DNA of 64,000 bases, taken from contig NZ_PUGE01000009.1 in assembly GCF_002967075.1 (NCBI RefSeq), positions 1-64,000 on the forward strand. Direction: 5' to 3'. The stretch comes from Corynebacterium sp. J010B-136. GTDB lineage: Bacteria; Actinomycetota; Actinomycetes; Mycobacteriales; Mycobacteriaceae. How positions within the stretch are numbered: the stretch's first letter is position 1; each line of letters starts with the position of its first letter. The position numbers and the translations under genes are program-made. Shown here in pieces: positions 37,185 to 46,912 of the stretch. Below the pieces are notes generated by a model. The model saw only the letters and a program-made list of their open reading frames with translations. It made no database searches and was not told where the DNA came from.

Positions 37185-37472
37185 ATGACTGAAAACCAAT
37201 GGCCAATGTGGGAGGTCTTTGTTCGTTCCTCCCGCGGTCTATCACACGTTCACGCTGGTTCTTTGCACGCACCTGATGCCACGATGGCACTGCGCAATGG
37301 CCGCGATTTGTACACCCGCCGCAATGAGGGCAGCTCCGTATGGGTTGTGCCATCTGAAGCAATTTCTTCCACCGACCCAGATTCCAAGGGCGGCTTCTTC
37401 GAATCCGCGAAGGGCAAGGCTTACCGCCACGCTACTTACTACAACAAGAGCGAAGGAGTGCCACACCTATGA
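37185..37472 (+). CDS. paaB: Phenylacetyl-CoA epoxidase subunit PaaB
   Basis: A 95-residue protein. WEVFVRSSRGLSHVHAGSLHAPDATMAL and the next NGRDLYTRRNEG are the PaaB signature. It bridges PaaAC heterodimers in the complex. TTAAGGAG precedes the ATG, and its stop overlaps the paaC start by four bases. Confidence 0.96.
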   Translation: MTENQWPMWEVFVRSSRGLSHVHAGSLHAPDATMALRNGRDLYTRRNEGSSVWVVPSEAISSTDPDSKGGFFESAKGKAYRHATYYNKSEGVPHL

Positions 37473-38305
37473 GTGGATTCGCTGCAGCAGATTCCGCAAC
37501 CACCCAATCTTTGGGTGATGCAATCTCTACTGAAGATATTCGTAACTCCGGGATCAAGGCTGATGACCAGGTCGCGCAGTATGCCGCCATGCTTGGCGAT
37601 GACGCCCTGATCCTCGCCCAACGCCTCGGCTGGTGGATTTCACGTGCTCCAGAGATGGAAGAAGATATCGCGCTCGGCAATATCGCACTCGACTTAATTG
37701 GGCACACGCGCTTTTTCTACACCTACGCGGCCAGCGCGTGGGATAAGACCGAAGATGACCTGGCGTATTTCCGCACCGAAGAAGAGTTCCGCTCAGCACG
37801 CCTAGTGGAGCAGGAAAATGGCGACTTCGGACAGACCATCGCTAGGCAATTGCTCTTCTCGCACTACCAGTACGCGCTGTATAGCAAGCTGCAAGACTCT
37901 GCCGATGAGACCATCGCTGCGATTGCTGCGAAGGCAATCAAGGAAGTGGAATACCACGTTGACCACTCCAACCAGTGGATGCTGCGTCTTGGTCTTGGCA
38001 CCGAGGAATCACACCGCCGCATCTCTGCTGGTATCTACTACATGTGGCCTTACCTGGAAGAACTCTTCGAGGACCTCGACCTTCACAAAGAGTTGGCCGC
38101 AAGAGACATTGCTGTCTTGCCGTCAACCTTGCGCGATGAAGCACTTGGACGCATCACCGAAGTGCTGGAGAAGTCCAATGTAGAAATCCCCCAGGTCAAG
38201 CCTGCGCGATCGAGTCAGCGCACCGGCCGCTTTTCTGAACACCGCGGCTATATCTTGGCCGAAATGCAATCGCTGGCACGCCAGCACCCTGGCGCAACCT
38301 GGTAG
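37469..38305 (+). CDS. paaC: Phenylacetyl-CoA epoxidase subunit PaaC
   Basis: A 278-residue structural partner of PaaA with the same ferritin-like helical fold. GDDALILAQRLGWWISRAPEMEEDIALGNI opens the conserved part; KEVEYHVDHSNQWMLRLG is the other core segment. It lacks a working di-iron centre in characterised homologues. Coupled to paaB by ATGA and followed 15 bases later by paaD. Confidence 0.95.
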   Translation: MSGFAAADSATTQSLGDAISTEDIRNSGIKADDQVAQYAAMLGDDALILAQRLGWWISRAPEMEEDIALGNIALDLIGHTRFFYTYAASAWDKTEDDLAYFRTEEEFRSARLVEQENGDFGQTIARQLLFSHYQYALYSKLQDSADETIAAIAAKAIKEVEYHVDHSNQWMLRLGLGTEESHRRISAGIYYMWPYLEELFEDLDLHKELAARDIAVLPSTLRDEALGRITEVLEKSNVEIPQVKPARSSQRTGRFSEHRGYILAEMQSLARQHPGATW

Positions 38306-38320
38306 AAGGAGGCTTTAGCC

Positions 38321-38890
38321 ATGTCTGCCGCAACATCCCCGCACCCTTTTGATAAACCTACCGTTAACCCTTCTGACCACCCGCTTCGCCCTGTCGATGA
38401 ACAGGACGCTGCGGTGTGGGATATTGCAGCACGGGTTCCGGATCCAGAAATCCCGGTTATCTCCATTGCTGATTTAGGCATTCTGCGCGATGCAAAGCTG
38501 GTCGGTGACGAAGCTATCGTCACCATCACGCCCACCTACTCAGGTTGCCCCGCGATGGACCACATCACCGCCGATGTCACCGATGCCTTAAAAGCCGCCG
38601 GCTTCGACCACGTCACGGTTGACCTGGTGTTGCAACCAGCGTGGACCACGGACTGGATGACCGAAGAGGGCCGGGAGAACTTGCGTGAATATGGCATTGC
38701 ACCTCCTACCGGCAAGGCTGCGAAGAGTGGCCCGATTCCTTTAACACTTGCTGCGCCGACACCGATTGCGTGCCCGCGCTGTGGGTCTAAAAATACTTCT
38801 AAACTCGCCCAATTTGGTTCGACTTCTTGCAAGGCGCTGTACAGCTGCCGCGACTGCTTTGAACCTTTCGATTACTTCAAGGTGCACTAA
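38321..38890 (+). CDS. paaD: PaaD, iron-sulphur maturation factor of the epoxidase
   Basis: A 189-residue MIP18/DUF59-type protein. VPDPEIPVISIADLGILR is the DUF59 core, with the conserved Cys in TYSGCPAMDHI. The C-terminal zinc-ribbon-like part has CPRCGS and CRDC. Family knowledge gives a role in metal-centre assembly of the PaaABCE complex. Preceded by AGAAGGAGG. Its stop shares an A with the paaE start. Confidence 0.94.
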   Translation: MSAATSPHPFDKPTVNPSDHPLRPVDEQDAAVWDIAARVPDPEIPVISIADLGILRDAKLVGDEAIVTITPTYSGCPAMDHITADVTDALKAAGFDHVTVDLVLQPAWTTDWMTEEGRENLREYGIAPPTGKAAKSGPIPLTLAAPTPIACPRCGSKNTSKLAQFGSTSCKALYSCRDCFEPFDYFKVH

Positions 38891-40050
38891 TGACTGCTTC
38901 GCTGAACCCGACAAAAAAGAAAAAGGCCACGTTCAACACGTTGACGGTCTCCAAGGTTCGTCCGCTTACCGATAATGCGGTAGAAGTCTCCTTCGATATC
39001 CCCGAAGAACTTCAGGATGACTATGACTACATCCCCGGCCAGTACGTTGCACTGCGCGCGATGATTGATGGCCAGGAACACCGTCGTTCCTATTCCATCT
39101 GTGATGTCCCTCGTCCTGGGCGTTTGCGCGTTGCTATCAAGCGCGACCGTGGCGGTATTTTCTCCACCTGGGCTAATGACACCTTGGAAGCGGGCACGCA
39201 GATTGACGTGATGAACCCACAGGGCGCGTTCGTGTCCAAGACCCACCTCACGGGCTTGAATAACCCAGAGGTCATCCGCGAGGAAATTTCCAAAATTGAT
39301 AACCCACATCTGGTGGCAATCGCCGCGGGCTCTGGCATCACCCCAATCATGGCGATTGCGCAGACCGTCCTCGCCGAAAGCGATGACAGCACTTTCGAGC
39401 TGATCTTCGCCAACAAGGGCGGCAGCGAAGTCATGTTCGCCGAGGAAATCGGTGACCTCAAGGACAAGTACCCAACCCGCTTTGCTGTGCACCACGTGCT
39501 CTCGCGCGAACAGCGCGTGAACCCACTGTTCTCGGGTCGCATTGACTCGGAAAAGCTGCAGCTTCTGCTGGATAATGTCATTCGTACCGAAGCCATCGAT
39601 GAGTGGTTCTTGTGTGGACCTTTCGAACTCGTCCAGCTCGTGCGCGATGAACTTAATGGCCGCAAGGTTGATGAGCAGGCTGTGCGCTATGAGCTCTTTA
39701 CCACCGGCAAGCCCACCGGCAGCCAGCAGCAGACCGGCCGTCACGTCGAAGCAGACCCCGATGGCAAGAATGTGGAGATCACCTTCAACCTCGATGGTCT
39801 CTCCGGCAAGGTGGAATCCCCTGAATCCGCCAATGAAACTCTGCTCAACGCAACGCTGCGCGTGCGTCCCGATGTTCCTTTCGCCTGCGCCGGCGGCGTG
39901 TGCGGCACCTGCCGCGCCAAGCTGGTTGAAGGCGAAGTAGATATGGCTGAGAACTTTGCTTTGGAAAAAGACGAGATTGAAAAGGGCTACATCCTCACCT
40001 GCCAGTCCCGTCCAAAGACCGCCTCAATCAAGCTTGATTTTGATGCTTAA
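38890..40050 (+). CDS. paaE: Phenylacetyl-CoA epoxidase reductase PaaE
   Basis: A 386-residue reductase. The N-terminal FAD domain has RRSYSICDVP, the NAD domain has GSGITPIMAIAQT, and the C-terminal plant-type 2Fe-2S ferredoxin has CAGGVCGTCRAKL plus a later Cys in LTCQS. It passes electrons from NADPH to the PaaA di-iron site. Starts on the last base of paaD, 12 bases ahead of the next gene. Confidence 0.96.
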   Translation: MTASLNPTKKKKATFNTLTVSKVRPLTDNAVEVSFDIPEELQDDYDYIPGQYVALRAMIDGQEHRRSYSICDVPRPGRLRVAIKRDRGGIFSTWANDTLEAGTQIDVMNPQGAFVSKTHLTGLNNPEVIREEISKIDNPHLVAIAAGSGITPIMAIAQTVLAESDDSTFELIFANKGGSEVMFAEEIGDLKDKYPTRFAVHHVLSREQRVNPLFSGRIDSEKLQLLLDNVIRTEAIDEWFLCGPFELVQLVRDELNGRKVDEQAVRYELFTTGKPTGSQQQTGRHVEADPDGKNVEITFNLDGLSGKVESPESANETLLNATLRVRPDVPFACAGGVCGTCRAKLVEGEVDMAENFALEKDEIEKGYILTCQSRPKTASIKLDFDA

Positions 40051-40061
40051 GGCGGCGGCAC

Positions 40062-40838
40062 ATGATTGACTTATTATTCAACGAGGACCGCACAATTGCG
40101 GAGGTCGTACTCAATAATCCCAAGGCCATGAACTCCCTGGCGCCTGAGGATCTCACCGAGCTATCGCAGGCTTATACCGAGGCTGAACAAGCCGGTGTCC
40201 GCGCGCTTCTTCTGCGTGGGGAAGGCCGTGGCTTTAGCGCTGGACGCAACATCAAGGGCCTAGATCCACGCGATGACGACGCAACCGACTACTTGGCCAA
40301 CAAGGTCACCCCGGTGCTCAAGCAGATGTCGCAGTTTCCTGCACCGACCTTCGCCGCAGTCCATGGTGTCTGCCTCGGCGTCGGACTCGGTCTGGCTATT
40401 GCCACAGATATTGTCTACGTCGCCGAAGATGCAAAGTTCGGCTCACCGTTCGCAAATCTCGGTGCGACGCTGGATTCGGGCGGACATGCGCTCTTCGTCG
40501 AAAGGCTCGGCGCGCATCGCGCGATGGACCTGATTGTCACCGGTGACATGATTTCCGGTGCCGAAGCTGTTCAAGCCGGATTGTTCTCACGCGCAGTGCC
40601 TGCCGATGACCTCCTGGACTTCACCCGCGAAAAAGTTGAACGCGCAGCCCGCGGTGCAACGCAGGCTTTTGTGGCCTCAAAGAAGCTCGTCGCCGATATC
40701 CGCGACTCCAAGACCGGACTGTGGGACTCCGTCCATGATGAGAACTTTGCCCAAGGCGCGCTGTGTTCATCCGAGGACTACCTCGAAGGTTTCGCCGCTT
40801 TTAATGAAAAGCGCGCCCCCGTCTTTAAAGGTATTTAG
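40062..40838 (+). CDS. paaG: Ring-1,2-epoxyphenylacetyl-CoA isomerase PaaG
   Basis: A 258-residue crotonase-fold enzyme. The oxyanion segment GRGFSAGRNIKGLD and GVCLGVGLGLAIATD are clear. The catalytic Asp lies in NLGATLDSGG, aligning with the Asp of E. coli PaaG (PDCGG) rather than with the second Glu of hydratases. The C-terminal SEDYLEGFAAFNEKRAPVF also fits. It turns the epoxide into oxepin-CoA. In operon with paaE. Confidence 0.82.
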   Translation: MIDLLFNEDRTIAEVVLNNPKAMNSLAPEDLTELSQAYTEAEQAGVRALLLRGEGRGFSAGRNIKGLDPRDDDATDYLANKVTPVLKQMSQFPAPTFAAVHGVCLGVGLGLAIATDIVYVAEDAKFGSPFANLGATLDSGGHALFVERLGAHRAMDLIVTGDMISGAEAVQAGLFSRAVPADDLLDFTREKVERAARGATQAFVASKKLVADIRDSKTGLWDSVHDENFAQGALCSSEDYLEGFAAFNEKRAPVFKGI

Positions 40839-40893
40839 ACCAGCGAGAACGACTTCAATAGTTCCTAGTTAAGTACAAGCAAGAAGGACAAGC

Positions 40894-42099
40894 ATGACTG
40901 ATTCAAGTGCATACCTGGTGTCAGGTTTTAGAACCCCGGTGGGAAAGTACGGCGGCGCGTTGTCATCGGTACGCCCTGATGACCTGATGGCGCTGACTAT
41001 TCAAAAGACCGTCGAAGAGGCCGGGCTCGATCCAGCGGCAGTAGATGAAGTCATCATCGGCAATGCCAATGGTGCGGGTGAAGAAAACCGCAACGTCGCG
41101 CGCTTGGCTTGGCTGCTTGCTGGTTACCCGGATACCGTGCCAGGCATTACCGTCAACCGCTTGTGCGCATCAGGTATGTCCGCGATTGCACTGGCCACCG
41201 CCATGGTCGAGTCCGGGCAAGCAGATATCGTCCTGGCCGGCGGCGTCGAATCCATGTCGCGCGCACCATGGGTGATGGAAAAGCCCACGACAGCTTTCGC
41301 CCGTCCGGGCGAGGTCTTTGATACCTCCATCGGCTGGCGTTTTGTGAACAAGAAATTCGCCGGCATGGACAAGATGACCTATTCCATGCCCGAAACGGCT
41401 GAGGAAGTAGCCAAGGTCTTTAACATCAGCCGCGAGGATGCCGATGCTTTTGCAGCCCGCTCCCATGAGCGTGCACTCGCAGCGATTGCAGATGGAAAAT
41501 TCAATGCCGAAATCGTGCCCGTGGAGGTCAAAGACCGCAAGGGCAATGTCACCATCGTTGATACCGATGAAGGCCCACGCCCAGGTTCAACCCCAGAGGT
41601 GCTGTCCAAGCTTCGTCCGGTGACCAAGCTTGGCGATGTCACCACCGCCGGCAATTCCTCCTCACTTAACGATGGCGCATCCGCGGTCATCGTGGCCTCA
41701 CAAAAAGGCATCGAAAAGCTGGGGCTCAAACCCCGCGCCCGAGTGGTAGCGAATGCGGCACGTGGTCTACAACCAGAAATCATGGGCATGGGTCCAGTAC
41801 TGGCAACACGCGAGATTCTCAGCCGCACCGGCTGGGACCTCAACGACGTTGACGCAGTAGAACTCAACGAGGCTTTCGCGACGCAGTCTTTGGCATGTAT
41901 CCGCGAACTGGATCTGGATGAGGAGAAGACCAATGCGTGGGGCGGTGCGATTGCACTGGGCCACCCACTGGGTTCTTCCGGTTCGCGCATCACGTTGACG
42001 CTGCTCAACCGGCTCGAAACCGAAGGTGGCACCCGCGGAATTGCCACCATGTGCATTGGCGTAGGCCAGGGTACAGCGATTGCGATTGAGAGGGTCTAA
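40894..42099 (+). CDS. paaJ: Beta-ketoadipyl-CoA thiolase PaaJ
   Basis: A 401-residue thiolase. The nucleophilic Cys is in NRLCASGMSAI, the His in ELNEAF is replaced as usual by NEAFA, and the second active-site Cys lies in TMCIGVGQG. GHPLGSSGSR carries the other conserved His. It releases acetyl-CoA from 3-oxoadipyl-CoA and from the dehydro intermediate. AGAAGGACAAGC precedes the ATG. pcaF at 54.4 kb is a paralogue with the same expected reaction. Confidence 0.93.
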   Translation: MTDSSAYLVSGFRTPVGKYGGALSSVRPDDLMALTIQKTVEEAGLDPAAVDEVIIGNANGAGEENRNVARLAWLLAGYPDTVPGITVNRLCASGMSAIALATAMVESGQADIVLAGGVESMSRAPWVMEKPTTAFARPGEVFDTSIGWRFVNKKFAGMDKMTYSMPETAEEVAKVFNISREDADAFAARSHERALAAIADGKFNAEIVPVEVKDRKGNVTIVDTDEGPRPGSTPEVLSKLRPVTKLGDVTTAGNSSSLNDGASAVIVASQKGIEKLGLKPRARVVANAARGLQPEIMGMGPVLATREILSRTGWDLNDVDAVELNEAFATQSLACIRELDLDEEKTNAWGGAIALGHPLGSSGSRITLTLLNRLETEGGTRGIATMCIGVGQGTAIAIERV

Positions 42100-42887
42100 T
42101 GACTGATATTCAGACTGCCACCAAGGACTTCTCGGCGCTACAGGTCACCGTGGAAGACGGCTTTGTCATTGCGCGGATGAACCGACCGGAGGTACGCAAC
42201 GCGATTGATGAAACCATGGTCGAGGAATTCCACACATTGTGTGGATTGCTCGAGCGTGACCCGCAGATTCTAGTAATTACCGGCTGCGTTGCGGAAACCT
42301 CCAAGGGCCCGCGCGGTATTTTCGCATCTGGCGCCGACATCGCGCAGTTGCGTGAGCGCCGCCGCGAGGATGCGCTGCGCGGGATTAATTCGGGCGTGTT
42401 TCATCGGATAGCGAAACTGCCCGCGCCAGTCATTGCAGCCATCGACGGGTTCGCCCTCGGCGGTGGCCTGGAGCTGGCGCTGGCAGCAGATTTCCGGATT
42501 GCCACGCCCGGCGCGAAATTCGGCCAACCCGAGGCGAACCTCGGCATCATCGCTGGCGCAGGCGCGCTATGGCGGCTGAAGGAAGCCGTGGGCAACCCGC
42601 TGGCGAAAGAGATTCTGCTGGCCGGACGCGTACTCACCGGCGAGGAAGCCGCGCAGTCCCACCTGGTCAACGAGCTTTTCGAACCAGAAGCGCTCGAGGA
42701 CGGTGCCCGCGCCTGGGCGAAGAAGATTGCCGCGCTGGATCCACTGGCAGTGCGGCTGTCCAAGCAGCTTTTCGATATGCCCGTGGAAGCACATCCGGCA
42801 ATAGACAATATCGCGCAGGCGGTGCTCTTTGAATCCGAAGCAAAATTTGACCGTATGCAGGCATTTTTAGACCGCAAGAAGAAGTAA
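42099..42887 (+). CDS. paaF: Enoyl-CoA hydratase PaaF
   Basis: A 262-residue crotonase. IFASGADIAQLRERR and IDGFALGGGLELALAADF form the oxyanion hole; the first catalytic Glu is in GQPEANLGII. It should hydrate 2,3-dehydroadipyl-CoA. Its ATG shares the A of the paaJ stop. Compared with its neighbour PaaG it keeps the hydratase-type motif. An insert (TGCVAETSKGPRGI) is slightly longer than usual. Confidence 0.85.
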   Translation: MTDIQTATKDFSALQVTVEDGFVIARMNRPEVRNAIDETMVEEFHTLCGLLERDPQILVITGCVAETSKGPRGIFASGADIAQLRERRREDALRGINSGVFHRIAKLPAPVIAAIDGFALGGGLELALAADFRIATPGAKFGQPEANLGIIAGAGALWRLKEAVGNPLAKEILLAGRVLTGEEAAQSHLVNELFEPEALEDGARAWAKKIAALDPLAVRLSKQLFDMPVEAHPAIDNIAQAVLFESEAKFDRMQAFLDRKKK

Positions 42888-42915
42888 GAATCAGAAGAGT
42901 TTAAGGAGACGGAAC

Positions 42916-43761
42916 ATGGCTGTACCGGAAAAGGTTGGGGTGCTCGGCGGTGGCCGCATGGGCGCGGGCATTGCGCACGCGTTTTTGGCCGCTGGCGCGA
43001 ATGTGAAAGTCGTCGACATCAACGACGATGCGGTTGCGGCCGCGAAAGCTCGGGTGGAAAAGGCCATTCAAGGTTCCATCGACCGCGGTGCCGAAGGCAC
43101 CTTCGAGTCCTGGGCAGAGCGTCTGACGCTCTCCACCGAGGTGTCAGAATTCGCTGGTTTTGACCTCGTCGTCGAAGCAGTTCCAGAGTCCATGGAGCTC
43201 AAGACCACGGCGTTTAGCAATATCGCACAGGCGGCACCGGAGGCGGTTATCGCGACGAATACCTCGTCACTGTCGGTCTCACAGCTGGCAGATACCGTGG
43301 CTAATGACGTGATTGGCCTGCACTTTTTCAACCCAGTGCCAGCCTCGAAGCTGGTGGAAGTCGTTATCGCGAAATCCACCCCAGACGCTTTGGTCGAAAC
43401 CGCGAAGGGCTGGGTCGAAGACCTCGGCAAAACCGCGGTGGTAGTTAAGGATGCACCAGGCTTTGCATCATCCCGCTTGGGCGTTGCCATCGCCTTGGAA
43501 GCAATCCGCATGGTGGAAGAGGGCGTAGCATCTGCACGCGATATCGATAATGCGATGGTGCTGGGCTACAAGTTCCCCATCGGGCCGCTAGAGCTTACCG
43601 ATATTGTGGGCCTCGATGTCCGCTTAGGCATCGCTGAGTACCTCGAGTCCACCCTGGGTGCGCGCTTCGCTCCGCCGCAGTTGATGCGGGACATGGTCGC
43701 CCGCGGCGAGCTGGGCCGCAAGTCCGGCAAAGGGTTTTACGATTACTCACAAAGTTCGTAA
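42916..43761 (+). CDS. paaH: 3-Hydroxyadipyl-CoA dehydrogenase PaaH
   Basis: A 281-residue NAD-dependent dehydrogenase. The Rossmann loop is VGVLGGGRMGAGIAHAF, and the catalytic His-Glu pair lies in GLHFFNPVPASKLVEVV. The C-terminal dimer domain follows and ends ARGELGRKSGKGFYDY. It oxidises 3-hydroxyadipyl-CoA. TTAAGGAG precedes the ATG. Last gene of the rightward run, ended by a 17-bp hairpin. Confidence 0.93.
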   Translation: MAVPEKVGVLGGGRMGAGIAHAFLAAGANVKVVDINDDAVAAAKARVEKAIQGSIDRGAEGTFESWAERLTLSTEVSEFAGFDLVVEAVPESMELKTTAFSNIAQAAPEAVIATNTSSLSVSQLADTVANDVIGLHFFNPVPASKLVEVVIAKSTPDALVETAKGWVEDLGKTAVVVKDAPGFASSRLGVAIALEAIRMVEEGVASARDIDNAMVLGYKFPIGPLELTDIVGLDVRLGIAEYLESTLGARFAPPQLMRDMVARGELGRKSGKGFYDYSQSS

Positions 43762-43777
43762 TCGTTCAACATCGGTT

Positions 43778-43826
43778 AATGCTGTTATTGAGAAAAATCC
43801 TAAGATTTCTTCTCAATAACAGCATT
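43778..43826. terminator. 17-bp perfect hairpin between paaH and thioesterase
   Basis: AATGCTGTTATTGAGAA (43778-43794) and TTCTCAATAACAGCATT (43810-43826) are exact complements. The right arm is the last codons of the convergent thioesterase gene, so the terminator is embedded in coding sequence. Confidence 0.8.
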
Positions 43827-44204
43827 GGTGATACGCGCCGTGCACAAACGGCGGCCGGATTCATCAGCAATGACAACTTCATGACTGGTCAGGCTGCGGC
43901 CTAAGTGCAATGCGGTGGCGGTAGCGGTGACCATCCCGGCATAGCCGGAAGCATGATGGGTGGCGTTGATATCCACGCCCACGGCTACCTTTCCCAAGGT
44001 AGAGGCGTGAATAACAGCGGCCCAGCTTCCAACCGCTTCAGCCAAACACGCCATGGCCCCGCCGTGGAGCAGGCCGAGGGATTGCCGGTTGCCATCGATA
44101 GGCATGGTGGCAACTACCTTGGTGGCTGATTGCTCAAGTACCTTGACCCCCATCTTTTCATCGAGTTCTCCCAGTTCAATCGTCCACGGCTCATACTTTT
44201 GCAT
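43800..44204 (-). CDS. Hotdog-fold thioesterase (PaaI/YdiI-like)
   Basis: A 134-residue hotdog enzyme of the EntH/YdiI type. The signature SLGLLHGGAMACLAEAVGSWAA holds the catalytic Glu, and GVDINATHHAS follows. It hydrolyses an aryl- or acyl-CoA; which one is not visible. It lies between paaH (convergent) and paaZ (divergent), so a role in freeing CoA during phenylacetate breakdown is likely. The last residues are encoded within the terminator stem. Confidence 0.85.
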   Translation of the reverse strand: MQKYEPWTIELGELDEKMGVKVLEQSATKVVATMPIDGNRQSLGLLHGGAMACLAEAVGSWAAVIHASTLGKVAVGVDINATHHASGYAGMVTATATALHLGRSLTSHEVVIADESGRRLCTARITNAVIEKKS

Positions 44205-44249
44205 TCTTCTTCTCTCTTCTTTTCTTCGTAATGTTTTAGAAAGGCAACC

Positions 44250-46331
44250 ATGACTACCTCCCTTATCGATACCATCGTCCCCAGCTTTTTATCTGGAAAG
44301 TGGCTTACTCCGGACAATCCAACCCGTATCACTGAGGTTGCTGACCCGTCGACCGGTGAGATTGTCGCGCGCGTATCCGCTGAAGGTTTAGATATTGCCG
44401 CCGCGGTTGATTATGCCCGCGATATCGGCCGTAAGAACCTGCAAGAGTTAACCATTCATGAGCGTTCTTTGAAGATTAAAGAACTGGCCATCTTCTTGCA
44501 GGACCATCGCGATGAGCTTAACGCATTGGCGCATAAGACGGGTGCGAATAAGCGCGATAATTTTGTTGACGTCGATGGCGGCATTTCCACCATGTTCACC
44601 ATTTCTTCCAAGGGCCGCCGTGAAATGCCGAATGCGCACGTGGTCACCGATGGTGAGCCGGAGGTCTTTTCCAAGGACGGCTCTTTCATCGGCCGGCATA
44701 TCTACACCACCATTCCGGGTATTGCGGTGCAGATTAACGCCTTCAACTTCCCTGTGTGGGGCATGTTGGAGAAGTTCGCGCCGTCATTTATTGCGGGCGT
44801 GCCGAGCATCGTCAAGCCAGCAACGCCAACTGGCTTTGTCACCCAGGCCCTGGTGCGTTTGATGTTGGAGTCGGGGATTTTGCCGGAAGGTTCGCTGCAG
44901 CTGATTTCTGGTTCCGCACGCGACTTGCTTGACCACCTGGATTTCCGCGACCACGTCGCTTTTACGGGTTCTGCGCAGACAGCGAATACACTGCGTGCGC
45001 ACAAGAATGTCCTGGAGGGCGGGATTCAGTTCTCCGCGGAGGCAGACTCCCTCAACTCGGCGATTTTGGGCACCGATGTCACCGAAGATGCCCCGGAGTT
45101 TGAGGCCTACACCAAGGCTGTCTTCAATGAGATGACCTCGAAGGCTGGACAAAAGTGTACGGCGATCCGCCGCGCGATAGTGCCCAATGACCTGGTGGAG
45201 CCATTTATCGCAGCGTTGTCGCAGCGTCTGGAGTCCAAGGTTGTACCCGGCGATCCGCGCGATGAGAATGCGACGATGGGGCCGTTGGTTTCCATCGAGC
45301 AGCGTGACGATGTGGCATCGGCAGTGCAGAATCTTATCGATGCCGGCGGCGAGGTCGTCTACGGCGGCGCCGATAAGCTCGACGGCGCTTTCTTCGCACC
45401 GACCATCTTGCGTTTCGATGATGCCCAGGCCGAAGCCGTGCACTCAACCGAAGCTTTCGGCCCGGTCATCTCTGTCATTGGCTATAACGAGCCAACTGAG
45501 GCAGTTGAGCTCGCTGCCAAGGGCGCTGGCTCCCTGGTGGCTTCTGTCATTACTCACGATGACGAGCTCGCCGCACTATATGGCCGCGGCATTGCTGCCT
45601 ACCACGGCCGCGTGCATTTCTTGGACCGCGTGGATGCAAAGACTTCCACCGGCCACGGTTCCCCACTGCCACACCTGGTCCACGGTGGCCCAGGCCGCGC
45701 CGGCGGTGGTGAGGAGCTCGGCGGTATCCGCGGCATCCTGCACTACATGCAGCGCACCGCGGTTCAGGGCAGCCCGGATCACCTCACTGCCGTGACTGGC
45801 CAGTGGCACCGCGGCGCGGCAGTCAACCGCGTGACCCGTCAGGATGTCATCGATGGCACCGGCGTGCACCCCTTCCGCAAGGACCTGGCAACGCTCAATA
45901 TCGGCGACCAGTTCGCCTCTGACCTGCGCAAGGTCACCCTTGAGGAAATCCTGGCCTTTGCGAAGGAAACCGGTGATACCTTCTACGCGCATACCGATGA
46001 AGAAGCCGCCATGGCCAACCCCTTCTTCCCACGGCGTGTGGCCCACGGTTACCTGCTGGTTTCCTGGGCCGCGGGTCTGTTCGTTGAACCTGCTCCAGGT
46101 CCAGTCCTTGCCAACTACGGCTTAGAAAACCTGCGCTTTATCGAGCCGGTCACCTACGACGACTCCGTGCGCATTGAGCTCACCGCCAAGCGAATTACCC
46201 CACGTGTGACCGATGACTACGGTGAGGTCTGCTGGGACGCCGCCCTCTACAACCAAGACGACGTCCTCGTCGCTTCCTACGACGTGCTGACCCTGGTGGA
46301 AAAGGAGGACACTATCTACGCGCAGAAGTAA
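44250..46331 (+). CDS. paaZ: Oxepin-CoA hydrolase / semialdehyde dehydrogenase PaaZ
   Basis: A 693-residue fusion. Residues 1 to about 530 are an aldehyde dehydrogenase, with its catalytic Cys in [14 protein letters not shown] and the Glu in [12 protein letters not shown]. The last 150 residues are an R-specific MaoC-type hydratase with the Asp/His motif in [18 protein letters not shown] and [10 protein letters not shown]. It opens oxepin-CoA and oxidises the aldehyde. AGAAAGGCAACC precedes the ATG. The last codons (ATCTACGCGCAGAAGTA) recur as a direct repeat 600 bases downstream. Confidence 0.95.
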   Translation: MTTSLIDTIVPSFLSGKWLTPDNPTRITEVADPSTGEIVARVSAEGLDIAAAVDYARDIGRKNLQELTIHERSLKIKELAIFLQDHRDELNALAHKTGANKRDNFVDVDGGISTMFTISSKGRREMPNAHVVTDGEPEVFSKDGSFIGRHIYTTIPGIAVQINAFNFPVWGMLEKFAPSFIAGVPSIVKPATPTGFVTQALVRLMLESGILPEGSLQLISGSARDLLDHLDFRDHVAFTGSAQTANTLRAHKNVLEGGIQFSAEADSLNSAILGTDVTEDAPEFEAYTKAVFNEMTSKAGQKCTAIRRAIVPNDLVEPFIAALSQRLESKVVPGDPRDENATMGPLVSIEQRDDVASAVQNLIDAGGEVVYGGADKLDGAFFAPTILRFDDAQAEAVHSTEAFGPVISVIGYNEPTEAVELAAKGAGSLVASVITHDDELAALYGRGIAAYHGRVHFLDRVDAKTSTGHGSPLPHLVHGGPGRAGGGEELGGIRGILHYMQRTAVQGSPDHLTAVTGQWHRGAAVNRVTRQDVIDGTGVHPFRKDLATLNIGDQFASDLRKVTLEEILAFAKETGDTFYAHTDEEAAMANPFFPRRVAHGYLLVSWAAGLFVEPAPGPVLANYGLENLRFIEPVTYDDSVRIELTAKRITPRVTDDYGEVCWDAALYNQDDVLVASYDVLTLVEKEDTIYAQK
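46314..46330 (+). repeat. Direct repeat, left copy (end of paaZ)
   Basis: ATCTACGCGCAGAAGTA, the last codons of paaZ, identical to 46913-46929. The two copies bracket a terminator and an AT-rich orphan gene. Confidence 0.8.
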
Positions 46332-46348
46332 CCGCGAAACCCTTTAAC

Positions 46349-46377
46349 AGCAGTACTGCATTTTATGCAGTACTGCT
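46349..46377 (+). terminator. Terminator after paaZ
   Basis: AGCAGTACTGCA (46349-46360) and TGCAGTACTGCT (46366-46377), exact 12-bp stem with a 5-base loop, followed by CTTTC. Lies 18 bases after the paaZ stop and could also serve the convergent orphan gene. Confidence 0.75.
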
Positions 46378-46401
46378 CTTTCATGGGTCAGGTTGAGGAC
46401 T

Positions 46402-46824
46402 TCACTTCTGGAAGTCGATCCCTTTAGCCGTAGCAGCTATTTCAGCCACTCGATCGCCATCAGGATGCTCCTCGAAGTCCTTTAATTCCTCGACCAGAGC
46501 ATTAGGGTCACCATTTTGGTGTCTATTCCAAAACGTCACCAAAGCTGTAGCAGCTAGATCAACCGACCCCGGAAGATGAACAAGAGGAAACAGATATTCA
46601 TAAACTAAATTCTGAATTCTCTCGAATTCCACACTCGCTGGAAGAATTTTGACGACTTCTTGAATGAAATCACTTACTTTCTCAGCATTATCAAACTTCC
46701 ACTCATACGAAACTTCACTCCATTCCTCTGCAGAAAACTGGTTAAACAAAGCCACTAGCGTGGCTTCATCTCTGTTGTTCACAGCCTCAATAGCAGCTTC
46801 GAAATCAGAAACTTCCACTAGCAC
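46402..46824 (-). CDS. Orphan AT-rich gene, 140 residues, unknown
   Basis: An acidic, all-helical-looking protein (VSDFEAAIEAVNNRDEATLVALF at its start; VAEIAATAKGIDFQK at its end) with no membrane segment or signal peptide. I recognise no family. The size, acidity and isolation resemble immunity-type proteins of polymorphic toxin systems, but no toxin is next to it, so that is only a guess. Its base composition is visibly richer in A and T than the neighbours, and it lies between two copies of a 17-bp repeat derived from the end of paaZ. Recent acquisition is likely. No clear ribosome site precedes 46824. Confidence 0.6.
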   Translation of the reverse strand: MLVEVSDFEAAIEAVNNRDEATLVALFNQFSAEEWSEVSYEWKFDNAEKVSDFIQEVVKILPASVEFERIQNLVYEYLFPLVHLPGSVDLAATALVTFWNRHQNGDPNALVEELKDFEEHPDGDRVAEIAATAKGIDFQK

Positions 46825-46912
46825 TTCACCCCACCGTTTCCAATATGTCCATTATTTGAATACGTTACAACAATCGACTGGTTCTTATATTTCCATACTT
46901 GCTATGGGCATC

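Noticed and set aside
38887..39744. 285-residue minus-strand frame over paaE
   Set aside because: Antisense to a clear reductase gene; no start signals.
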